Shown in pieces: positions 1 through 9,388 of a DNA stretch of 20,153 nucleotides. The number at the start of each line of letters is the position of its first letter. The first letter of the stretch is position 1. Location: NCBI RefSeq assembly GCF_000611645.1, contig NW_014012823.1, positions 1 to 20,153 of the forward strand, given 5' to 3'. This DNA comes from Monoraphidium neglectum (lineage: Eukaryota; Chlorophyta; Chlorophyceae; Sphaeropleales; Selenastraceae). The translations under genes and the position numbers were made by a program. The notes beneath the pieces are model-generated. The model was not told the DNA's origin. It did not search any database and saw only the letters and a program-made list of their open reading frames with translations.

Positions 1-957
1 AGATGCGAGGCCAGGTCCGGTAGGCGGGAGGGGGAGGGAAGGGGTGAGGGTGCTGCGACATCAGGTGGCTTGGGGATGGCATGGCGGGATGACAAGGGGC
101 TGGGCCTGCGAGGCGCCGGGCGGCACGGCGTCCGCCGGGGCGCGCGGTCCGAGGGCTGCGGGCGGCTGCGAGGTGTGACGTCACCGCGGCTCCGAGGAAG
201 CGGGCCCGAGGCTTGGATGGGCAGCGGGCCCCGCCTTACCGCACTGGCCAACGTCCCCTAAGCATTGGTTGATATCCCATGACAGCAGCTGTGCCGCAAT
301 GTCGTCTAAAAAGGCTGAGTCCGCCGGGCGCGGCAGTAGTGGGCCCTGTGCACAGGTGCGCGTGGGTGCAGGGAGCAGGGGGTGTCAGCGGGCAACGGAC
401 CGGCCACAGGCCCTCGGCAGCAATTGTGTGTATACGAAACATCTTTCACCGCACCTGGACGGCCGGAGGCAGGCCGGTGGCCTCTCCTTCGACGACGAGA
501 ACATCGTCACCCCACCCGTGAGCGAAAGAGTATGCCAACGGCGCGCTGGTCGACATATCGGATATGATGCAAGCTCTACTGCAGGGCGTGCTCCTGGATC
601 GATCACGGCCCAGATCAGCCTGGACATATGTATCCGTGCTTCAAATGGACTGCCAGGATTTGGCATCAATGAATTCAGCTGCGATCGCAACTACGCCTCT
701 GAAGGCACCGCATCGGACCGGCTTTCGGCCTAGCTGCTGATAGTCCCCCCCCCCAACCCTGCATGCACAGCACACAGCTGAGGTAGCACCAGGCCTCTCA
801 GGTCCTGCCTGCACCAAGATGCGCTTCCAAGGGTCCTGGCAACTTTTATTATCAAGATGAAAAGTGCTCTTGGTGTTGGACCCCTCGCCCTTGGCCAAAT
901 GCTACCGCAGCTCGAGCTTGGAGAGCACGCACGGGCCCAGCGGGGCCTGGTCGCTCG
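1..957. other. No convincing gene; possible coding remnant inside
   Basis: No splice-consistent gene was found on either strand. The first 60 bases are purine-rich (repeated GGGAGGG). Frame 1 is open from the left edge to a TAA at 259-261 but is low-complexity. A TGACGTCA palindrome lies at 176-183. A stretch around 463-735 (+) looks weakly protein-like in two neighbouring frames and is listed separately. A run of ten or more C lies near 746-756. Confidence 0.5.
463..735 (+). pseudogene. Protein-like fragment spread over two frames, possible decayed gene or terminal exon
   Basis: One frame reads GLSFDDENIVTPPVSERV up to about 532, then becomes less protein-like. The neighbouring frame opens just before this point (after a TGA at about 520) and reads YANGALVDISDMMQALLQ onward to a TGA at about 733. 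Joined across the shift, the two parts look like one acidic, helix-forming polypeptide, but I recognise no family. It could be a frameshifted remnant, the last exon of a plus-strand gene convergent with the GH79 gene, or chance. There is no start codon, splice support or TGTAA signal for it. Confidence 0.2.
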
Positions 958-962
958 TTACA
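958..962 (-). terminator. TGTAA candidate polyadenylation signal of the GH79 gene
   Basis: TGTAA on the minus strand, 837 nt past the stop codon of the GH79 gene. TGTAA is the established polyadenylation signal in many green algae. I saw no other TGTAA on this strand between the stop and here, so it would give a 3' UTR of about 0.85 kb. Assignment is inference. Confidence 0.4.
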
Positions 963-1798
963 GCTCAGCGCTCCGTGGGCGCCCTCCGCTGTATAGCCGC
1001 TCATACAAGCACCAAGAGGGAGTACGTCTGGTGAGCGCTGCATGCGTGCGAAGCGTGTTCCAAGGAAGTATGCTCCCTCGGGTTTGCCCGAGACGTCCCA
1101 TAAAGGCAATCACCCAAATCCGCCCAGATGTGCAGCCGCAAGCCGCACCAACAGTTGTGGGGGCCCCGCAGAGCGCGGAGGCCCGCCGCGCATCGCTGCG
1201 CGGCAGCGTATCCCCTGTCCCCATGTGCGCAAGCGCCAGCCCGCGAAAAATGGGGGCGGCCGTGGCCTGGAAAGGCGGCACCACATGCGCCAGCTGTACT
1301 TGCTGATTGGTGTGACCCAGGTCACAGACCTGGGTGCCGCCTACGCTCCAAGGCACTGAATAGAGGGGCGCCACAGCCTGGCAATTGACGGCTGTAGGCC
1401 TCAGATAGGCAGACTCTGCACAACCCGACACATGAACAAAGGGCGGCACAGGTCAACAGATGAAGCGGTGCCAACGCAGCTGTGGCTCTGAACGAAGCGG
1501 GCCGGGCGCCGAACGAAGCTGCGGCCGGTGCGGCTGATAAAAGCGCGAAATGGCTCCCAAGAAGTTGGAGTTTGTTATCGAAAATAATAAAGTGCAGCCG
1601 CTGATGCCAGTGTAGAGTTAAGAGGTCTCAGATCCATCGGACGGCGGCGCCCGCCCCTCCCCCAAACCCTGCATTATGCCCATCCACCGCCGCCCCGAGG
1701 AAGCTGCCGGGCAGCAACCCCCATGCGGCGACGCACCCCAACCAGCCGGCCGGATACCCCAGCCGCGCCGGGGGCGCCCTCAGCGCCGCGCGCCGGCC
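963..1798 (-). other. Probable 3' UTR of the GH79 gene
   Basis: Stretch between the GH79 stop and the first downstream TGTAA. It has no supported gene on either strand. An AT-richer island at about 1555-1625 contains a short plus-strand ORF of 21 codons (ATG at 1551) and AATAATAAAG. ORFs seen on the plus strand at about 857-1306 have no recognisable motif. Confidence 0.4.
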
Positions 1799-4700
1799 TC
1801 ACCGCAGGCCCTTGGCCGGCGGCGCCTTTGCCGCCAGCGGGACCGACAGCAGGGCGGCGAGGGTGCCGTCCATTAGGTGCACCGCAAAGCCGGCGCCAGT
1901 GGTTTTGCCGGCCTTGTCCTTCGTCTCGTAGCGCTGGATGGGCACCAAGACCTCCGGCGCCTTGCGGTCGCTGCCCCTGGGGTTGCGGAGGGGCGTTTTG
2001 TGGCATGTAGATAAATTGAAGTATAATTGATGTGAATGGGGACGGGGCAAGGGGTGGTCGCGAGCGAGTCGTGGTGTGGGGGCTGGTGCGCATGTTGCGT
2101 GTGACGTGGTTTGGGGGGCGGGATATGGAGGGCGGGCTGCCTCTGCTTGCAGCGGGTGGAGCGCGGAGAGGGGCCGGCAGGGGGCGTTAGACGGGGCAGG
2201 TCGCACGCAACGGAGGTCACACACACACCGGCGGCGGGCGATGGGGGCGGAGTGATGAGTGGGCAGGAAAGAGGAAGGAGGCCCCAGGGCCAGGGCGCAC
2301 GCGTGGTCAAAGATGGCCCCCCAGAGGGACAGGGTGGAGGGGCCCGGGGGCGCACCACTGGTCAAAGAAGGTGTTGCTGTAGTAGATCCGCCAGCTGTCA
2401 GACAGGCCGGCCTTGGCCCACAGGTAGTGGGACATGCCTGGAAGGGGGGCAAGCGGGGTGCGGTGCGGGGTCAGGGGGGTGGGGCTGTGGGGCGGACGCG
2501 TCCAGAGCCCTCCAGAGGGCGTGCGACCCGGGTAGGCGTGGGCGCGCCGCTGCAGCTCACCCTTGGTCGCGTACTTGGCCGCCTGCGCCGCGTCGAGCTG
2601 GACGTTGGCCGCGCACTGCTTGCCGTCCGCCTTGTTGATGATCAGCGCCCGCAGCTCCCCGCTCTTGCGGCCCTTGAGCAGCCACACCTGGCGGGCAGAC
2701 GCGCGCCGCGGCGGCGGCAGATTGGTGCAGCGCAGGACCCAGATTTTCTCGGCGAGGGGCATCGGGCTCGGGATGGGGGACTGCATCCTCAAGAAAAGGA
2801 GACGGGCAGGCAGGCACCAATGCTGGCGACAGGGGTGTCGTCCCGCTTGGACATTGCGGCTCTGCTTTCCGACATCGCCTCGGAGAGTGCCCCAGCCACC
2901 GACAAAATTTCCATTCACGCACATCGCCCCCCCCCCAAAAGGCCGCGTTCCCTCCCAAGCGCTCAGGCTGCCGCCGGGGCCCTGCACCTTGCACTCCCCG
3001 GTGATGGCGCGCCCGATGATGTCAGCGCCCCCTGCCAGCGCCTGCTGCAGCATCACGTAGCCCCACAGCGGCTGGCGGGCCCGCACGCGGTTGGTGACGG
3101 CGCTGTAGTAGATCTGGGCGTGAGCGGGGGATTGGCCGCACGGACGGGGGGCTGGTTCCAACGTCTGGTTGAAGAGAGGCTCTCCTGTGCCAGAGGGGCA
3201 GCGCAAACGAGGCTCCAGAGAAAGCAGCTGCGCCGGCGACCATCACTGCTTTCACCAGGGAATGTGTTGCAGGATGCTGTGCAACTCCCCGCCGGGCCAC
3301 TGCCTGTCAAGACGGGGAGAGCCCAGTGCAGCATTGCAGAGCCTGCGCAAGTCACTGCGCCCTTTGGCGTTGACTGGGCCGAGGCGTGCTGCCCCTCGCC
3401 CAGGCTCTGCGATGTTGCACCGCCGTCGGCTGGGCCGGAGTGCAGGCAGCAGCCCTGCTCTCGACAGCTCGTGGCGCGGGTGGGGCGACCCGGCACTGGC
3501 CCTGGTTGCATGGCATGCGCTTACCCTCCCCTCATCTGCTGCGCCCTCACCGCGTTGTAGTTTGCGTTGTTCTCCCGGTTGAGCACCTCTGATGGCGTCG
3601 TGGCGGTGTTGTATGTGTGAGAGGGGGAGGAGGGGAGAACGGGAGGAGGTTGCGGGGTTGTCGGCCGGCCAGAAAGACCGGGGTCGGGCAACACACGCGG
3701 CATAGGGAGCAGCATGCAGAGTTGTCTGGTAGGCCGCATGTCAATCTTTCACAGCAGCCCCTTCCCGCGCGCACATGTCCCATTGATATTTCCAGGTCCA
3801 CTTGCAGGCCCCCGCCGGCAGGCTTCCTTGTCCCCAATCCAACCCCTGATAATCCACCGGGTCTGACGCAGCCCGACCCAGTGGCGACATCACATCACCC
3901 CTCACGGTGGAAGTGTATGCCGGCCCCGCCCTGGAAGGCCACCTCCATACTCGCGTCCAGCGCCCACAGCGCCGCCCCTGCCGTGTCTGATATGCCCTGC
4001 ACGCCGCCGTAGCTGATGGTGGCGGCCTCGCTGATGCGGACGGGCAGGGGTGGGTCGTTGCTCTTGGCCACCTGGACCAGTGTCCTGATGTTCTTCAGCT
4101 TCTGGAGCTGTGGTGGGGGGTTGATATTGTGCAAATGGTGAAAGTTGGGCCGTTACTGGTCAAAGCAGTCAAGTGTAGATCATCAAGGGTCGCAAGCACC
4201 GCGCCAGGGAAGGGCGTGCGTGTGACGCAGGAGGCTTGACGCATGGCGGCCCCCCGCACCATGCGCTTGTCGGCCAGGATCGTCTTGATGTGCTTGTCGT
4301 TGATGACGTCACCACCTGAGTGTGCATGGGGGGAGAGGAGGCGTGGGCCCCAAACACTGCTCTCAGAGCTAGCAGTGTTAGCGGACCCCTACACTTGACG
4401 GGCACCTGACAAGCACATCAAAACAGACACGAACTTGCGCGTACATACCCACACGCTCATACGCAAGCATTTGCACGCACAGACACACACAAACACACAC
4501 ATACACAAACACACGCACTTGCATTTGTGTATGTGTGTGTCTGCGTACACAACAAACACAAACATGTGCACACGCATGCGCACAACTCATGCATTCTCCC
4601 TCCGCCCACCGTAGAGGTGCACCGTCACCATGTTCAGGTACGCGTGGACTGAGTTCAGCCACCTGTTTGAGGGGCCCAGCGGGTGGAAGGGGGAGGGCGC

Positions 4701-6619
4701 TGAATCAGAGATAGGAAGGGGTGGTGCACTATGTGGACACGGTGCGTGGCTGGGGGTGAGGCTGGACTGGAGCCGCAAGGGTTGCGCATTGAGGGATCCC
4801 GTATTGTCAAGAATGGCGTAGTTGGCCGAGCAGGCCCTTGGTATGTGGCAAGCCGGGGAGTCTCAGAGTCAGCTTCACACACAGAAATCCACCTGAAGCA
4901 GGGGAGCATGGCCAGCGATGCTGTGAGGTCATCATGGGCGGGGTGTGGTGCCCAGTGCCTCTGGTTCCTGACGCCCAACGCACGCAACCTGATCTGACGT
5001 CAGCAAACAGGACCCCTGAACACCGCTCCCCAGGTCGTGCCGCCCCCCCCCACCACTGCAGCTTGTCCTTGCTGATGTTGGGGTCGCTCCAGTCGGGGCC
5101 TGCCAGCATGCGCGGCCGGGGGGCTCCCGCCGCGGCCGCCTTGAACAGGGTGCGCGCGACATTGACCCAGTCTGTGCTGCAAATGGGGGTGCCAGGGGAT
5201 GAGGGCAACACCACAGCTGAATCAGGTGCATGCGAGGAGAGTGAAGAGTACAGACAGGGTAGGCGCTTGCATGCCCGCCGCCAGGGAGGGCTTGCTGGGC
5301 GCTGCCAGCGCCTCGGTCGCACTCCTGGGTCGTCCCGCGGGCGGCCGGGCCCAACCGCCTGTGTGCGTGCCCGGGCTCGCACCGGCACGACCCCCCGGCG
5401 CAAGCACACGGGCGGCGGCGCGGGCGGCCTGTTTACGAGCCCTCAACAACGCGCCCTTCCCAAAACCCTAAGCGCCCCTCACTTGAGCCACTCCCTTGGT
5501 TTGAGCATGAGTGAGCCGGGCAGGCCCTTCTTCGGGGCCAGAGAGTACTGCGCGGGGCCGAGTCCCGCGGGGGGGAGTCAGGGTGAGTGCAAACACGCCA
5601 AGGAGATGTGGCCGCGCCTCTGGGGAGTGGGGGGCCGGCTCTGCGGCGCACCTGCAGCGCGCCGTGCTCAAGGACTCGACGCGAGGCTGCCTCCAACCCC
5701 CAGCCCGCCCCGGCCTCACGAAGCTGTCTGCACACCCCACAGTCATGGGGTCGTTCCTCCTCCCTCCCTCGTCCCTCCTCCCTCCCTCGTCCACCCTCCG
5801 GGCACATGCCCGCTTCCGTTCCTTGACCATGTTTTGTGCGGTCCTCCCCGGCATCCCGCCGCCGACCCACCATGTCAGGCTCGTTGCCGACCGCGAAGCT
5901 GACAACTGACCCGGCCGGCAGCAGCTTGGCGGTGCGCTGCACCTGCTCTTGCGTCACAGCCGCGTCCTCGGCGTGCTGGTTGACACCTGCCAACGAAGGA
6001 TGAGGGGGAGTTTGGTTTGCTGGAACCAAGGTGTTCTGTCGTGTGTGCGAACTGTATTGAGGGGCAAAGGCAACGGGCGCCTGGGTCGGTGGGTTGGGGC
6101 TGCCGCGGGCCAAGCCAGGCGGGCGTGATGGGGGCTAAGCCGCGCGGCTGCGCGGCGGGCGGGCGGGCGGGCGGGCGGGCGGGCGGGATGGCAATATGGT
6201 AACGCAGGTTCGGCGGCGCGCAAACAGGATGAGTCGCCGTGCAGCACGATGACTGCGGGGTGGGGAGGTGCGGCCGTGCGGCGGTGCAGCGGTGCTGCCG
6301 CGGGTCACCTATGATGTACTGCACCCCTGTCGCCTTGTTGAGCGTCGTAAGCGCCTTGAAGACAGACGACGGCCACGGCTTGACCAGGCGGTCCGCGCTG
6401 TACGCGCCGATGCGCATCAGCTGCAGGGGGGAAGCCGGTGGCGTGCACTCAGAATGCGTTTGGGCGGGAGAGCGGGCCTCCTATGGGCGCGGCGGCGGAG
6501 TTTGCCAGAGACCAACCCTGGCCGGCGGCTGAGACCTGCCTGTTTTTAGAATCGTTGCGGCCCTTCTGTCCCACGCCTCCCAGTTCAGTTCTAAGCACAC
6601 GGCCTCTCAGCAAAAAAAA

Positions 6620-6658
<39 letters not shown>

Positions 6659-7630
6659 AACAGCCACGAACAACGTCAGACGCACGACCCATCTGGGCAC
6701 CTCTCACCATGGTGCCGGTGTCGTATTGCGTGAGGTGCCTGATGAACCCGATGAAGTCGGGGTGCGCGACGCCCTCAATATCGTTGAGGTCGAGGCTGAG
6801 GCCCAGGTACGACTGGGGGACAGCCACCAGGGTCTTTTCGGACACCTTGATGGGCGTGTACGCGCTGTCGGCCGCCAGCAGCTTCAGCTCAGGCGCATCC
6901 GGGGCCAGGTAGGCTGCGCGCGGGCGAGGGCGCGGGTGCGAGGGGCGGGGGGCCGTCGGGTGAGGCGCGGTGGGCCGTAGGGCGCGCGGGGCGAGTGCCA
7001 CAGGCGGCCAGTTTCAGGTGGTGGGGCGCGTGTGATGGCCCCCCCGCCACTTGCCCATCACTGCGGGGGCTGAGTGGGCCGCTGCCCACGCTCCGGGGCC
7101 ATATGCGGCTTGGCAGGGGACGGTGCATCTGGCTGGGTCTTGGCAGCTGGAGGCAAGCCGAGCCGCCACAAGCTGCCGCCGGTGTCGCAGTGACTGCCAC
7201 GCCGCCAGGCCTGCTCACCCTTCACGCGCTGGAACAGCCACTCGTTGCCAGCATCAGAGATTGTTTGGACGATTGGGACGGCTGCGCGGGTCGGTGCGCG
7301 TGTGCATGTGGATGATCGTGAGCGTGTGCTCGAGCGATTGTGCGTACTTGCGTGTGTGTGCATGCGCGCTTTCTCTAGCCAGGCCTGTTCACCAGACGCT
7401 GGGCAAGGGGTGTTTGGCACGGATGCCGCTGATCCCGGCTCCCACACTCTGATGATGCCGCGCAAGAACATGCGGCATGCGAGGTAAGCTGCGTCTGCAA
7501 TTGCGTTGACTGCCGACGCACCGCTCACACCGCTCTTTGGGGGGGCTGCTGCCTGCTGCTTTGCCAGTGCCCCAGATGCGAGCATCAGTGCCGCTGCCGC
7601 CACCAAAAGTCTTCGAAGACACCAAACCAT
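1799..7630 (-). CDS. Heparanase-like / beta-glucuronidase, glycoside hydrolase family 79, secreted (15 exons)
   Basis: Retaining hydrolase predicted to cleave glucuronic acid or related sugars from glycans or glycoconjugates in the secretory pathway or cell wall. Exons (minus strand, 5' to 3'): 7630-7393, 7281-7219, 6913-6708, 6420-6309, 5986-5871, 5547-5483, 5176-5054, 4662-4610, 4315-4200, 4107-3906, 3588-3551, 3113-2988, 2780-2561, 2437-2356, 1976-1799. All introns are GT-AG and all phases agree, giving about 645 aa (family usually about 530-550). A signal peptide covers about residues 1-23. The acid/base Glu is in GNEPDM (about E242). The nucleophile Glu is in RISEAATISYGG (about E391), followed by GISDTAGAALWALD and GGAGIHFH, typical of GH79. 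The C-terminal beta domain is in exons 12-15. The start is fixed by an in-frame TGA six bases upstream. Uncertain points: exon 1 could end at 7531 (phase-compatible, 46 residues shorter), exon 9 could end earlier, and the exon 13 acceptor has alternatives. The family call is firm; the exact substrate is unknown. Confidence 0.85.
4493..4540. repeat. 17-bp perfect inverted repeat of CA/TG type in GH79 intron 8
   Basis: Arms 4493-4509 and 4524-4540 are exact reverse complements (ACACACACATACACAAA and its complement) around a 14-nt loop. The repeat sits inside the intron 4609-4316 in a CA/TG-rich area. It could form a hairpin in the pre-mRNA or alternate Z-DNA-type purine-pyrimidine structure. 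Confidence 0.85.
5756..5790. repeat. Two tandem copies of a C/T-rich 17-nt unit
   Basis: The unit CCTCCTCCCTCCCTCGT occurs at 5756-5772 and 5774-5790, period 18. It lies in GH79 intron 5, so the transcript carries the G/A-rich complement. Confidence 0.8.
6154..6187. repeat. (CGGG)n tetranucleotide microsatellite, about 8 copies
   Basis: Uninterrupted CGGG repeats in intron 4 of the GH79 gene. The plus strand has many G-triplets able to form a G-quadruplex; the transcribed RNA is the C-rich complement. Confidence 0.9.
6622..6655. repeat. (CA)17 dinucleotide microsatellite
   Basis: Seventeen uninterrupted CA units in intron 3 of the GH79 gene (GT repeats on the transcribed sense strand), preceded by a run of eight A. 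Confidence 0.95.
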
Positions 7631-7631
7631 T

Positions 7632-7653
7632 GCGCCTCAGTGCGTTGAGGCGC
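7632..7653 (-). promoter_or_regulatory. GC-rich stem-loop abutting the GH79 start codon
   Basis: GCGCCTCA (7632-7639) and TGAGGCGC (7646-7653) form a perfect 8-bp stem with a 6-nt loop, ending one base before the ATG at 7630-7628. In the mRNA it would be in the 5' UTR next to the initiation codon. The right half also supplies the in-frame TGA that closes the frame upstream. A regulatory role is inference. Confidence 0.5.
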
Positions 7654-8376
7654 CCAAAACTGCGAGCAGAAGCCTGCCTAGCTTGAAGAACTAGTATCAC
7701 AGTCCCAACAACCTTGTTCGCTGACCCGGGTTGTCCCAGTTGCACTAAAAAACTCAAACGCTGTGATGGTGACAGAGCGGAGGTGAGCGCTGCGGGTCAC
7801 CCGCGCGAGGTCGAAAGTGAACCGAAGCCAAACTGAACAATGCTGGGTGACTAGAAGTGATACATGAGAGCACAAACTCAGCGTACAATTACGCGCCTCT
7901 TGCAGGGGTGTCCAGCTGTGGTGCCCTGTAATGAAGCCTCCTGGTGCCGCAGCGGATCTGCGAGACAGATGAGGGCCCTGGGCAGTGACAAGCCCATCAA
8001 GTGGCCCAGCTCGGACACATGTGTGCAGGCCCAAACGGAACCCTGGCGAGCCTTGCAGTGCCTCAGTATTGCTACGACACCTACGTGCGTCGTACTCTTT
8101 CAGGCTCGTACCGGTGAGGGGCAGTTGCAGGCGTCGACTGTCAGCCGTCCACAAAGCCTGGCATCCCATTACCAACGCGCCTGCATCCATCAGCAGCTCC
8201 AGTATGCGAAGTGGCCCAAGTGCGGTGACCAGGGCGGTTACGCCAGCGGCCTCCTGATGACTCATATAGCTGGTGCCACCGCAACGGCAGGAGCAGGTGG
8301 AATGGCAGCTGCTCTGGGCTGGTTCACCCCTGCCACCCGCGCCTGTGAATGTCTTCTCGCTTGGAAGCTGCAGAAT
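7654..8376. other. Upstream region of the GH79 gene; two overlapping ORFs of unknown status
   Basis: Spacer between the probable 3' end of protease 1 and the GH79 start. A plus ORF (ATG at 7864, 181 codons, to 8409) overlaps a minus ORF (ATG at 8265, 195 codons, to 7678). The minus ORF starts with a stretch reading TALVTALGPLRILELLMDAG, slightly like one ankyrin repeat, but the rest shows no family. No promoter element is certain. Either ORF could be chance in GC-rich DNA. Confidence 0.3.
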
Positions 8377-8381
8377 TTACA
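8377..8381 (-). terminator. TGTAA candidate polyadenylation signal of protease 1
   Basis: First minus-strand TGTAA after the protease stop at 9389, about 1.0 kb downstream. The distance resembles that for protease 2 (about 1.04 kb) and for the GH79 gene (about 0.84 kb). Assignment by position only. Confidence 0.4.
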
Positions 8382-9388
8382 CCCGCCTTTGCATGCGGCG
8401 CCTTGGTAACGTGGCAACCATTCAAAGCGCACGAAAAACATACCAATCAAGAGACGCGCATGGAGTAAATCCTCGCATGCGTGTGCTCAAGGAGGATCGC
8501 TGGCAAGGCGAAAGCAAAGGCGCAGGCTCGGCGCGCGAGGGGCGTCCGTCAGTGCCTGATGCCTGGCATGGCTGGGGCTGGGTGCAAAAAAATATGCCGC
8601 CCAGAAGGGGATGCCTGGTGGTTGAGCAGTTCTGGGCGTAACCTAGTGGCGGCGCCGCGTATGTGCATGCCGACTGTTGTGGATGTGTCAATAGTGGCGG
8701 GAACACGTGCCCTGTACAGGTTTGGGGGGTGCAGCTCCAACCGCTTGGATGAAAAAACAGGCAGCAGCACTGGTGATGCAGGGCAGCACCGGCCGCTCGC
8801 TGCGACCCAAGCCGACGGAGGGGCGGCTCACCCAACAACCACCCCTGACCGGGGCCCGATGCATCATCTAGCCTGATACAAATGCGATGTCGAATCCTGT
8901 GCGCGTGCAAGCACTGTTGCAGAATACCATTGCCACGCTGCTGTGGGTGTGAATTTATACCTCCTGGCTGGGGCGAGCGACGCCCTGGCGCCCAACTGCT
9001 GGGGGCCAAGCTGCAGTGCGTGAGCGATGTACGAAGGCCTCCCTGCAAAGCCCGCCGCTTATGCGCGTGTCACCAAGCACACGTCCAGGAGGCTGCGCAT
9101 GAGCTCATCAACACCCACAAGAGCTGGGCGCACAGCAAGCACCGTGCACGCAAGCCAGCACATCAGCCTGCCACAGAAGGGGAGCCATGGCGCACCGCGC
9201 GCTCGGAAATCCGCCTCGGCCGTGCTGCATGCGCCGCCGCGGAAGTGCGGCTGCGCCACTGCCGGCGCAGCCGGCAGCCGCAGCAGCGGTGCCACCGGCC
9301 AAGCCCGCGGGCCCGCCACCGCGCGCCGCCCTCTGCTGCGAGCGCGCCCGTGGCTGTGTCCTCAACGGCGGCCGCCCGCCCGGCCGCA
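8382..9388 (-). other. Probable 3' UTR of protease 1
   Basis: No supported gene. The 120 bases next to the stop are GC-rich and resemble the same position behind protease 2 (about 14110-14267), consistent with a shared duplicated unit. Open frames here are short and lack motifs. Confidence 0.4.

Noticed and set aside
857..1306. 149-codon plus-strand ORF
   Set aside because: No motif, atypical composition, lies in the probable GH79 3' UTR.
2259..3560. 433-codon plus-strand ORF, the longest in the window
   Set aside because: It is antisense to GH79 exons 12-14, which show family motifs and phased splice sites on the minus strand.
5463..5472. AAACCCTAAG, resembling a plant/algal telomere unit
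   Set aside because: A single copy only; not an interstitial telomere array.
4838..5902. 354-codon plus-strand ORF
   Set aside because: Low-complexity and antisense to GH79 exons 6 and 7 and the end of exon 5; no domain recognised.
7480..7490. Consensus-like plus-strand donor GAGGTAAGCT
   Set aside because: No plus-strand coding exon leads into it; it overlaps GH79 exon 1 on the minus strand.
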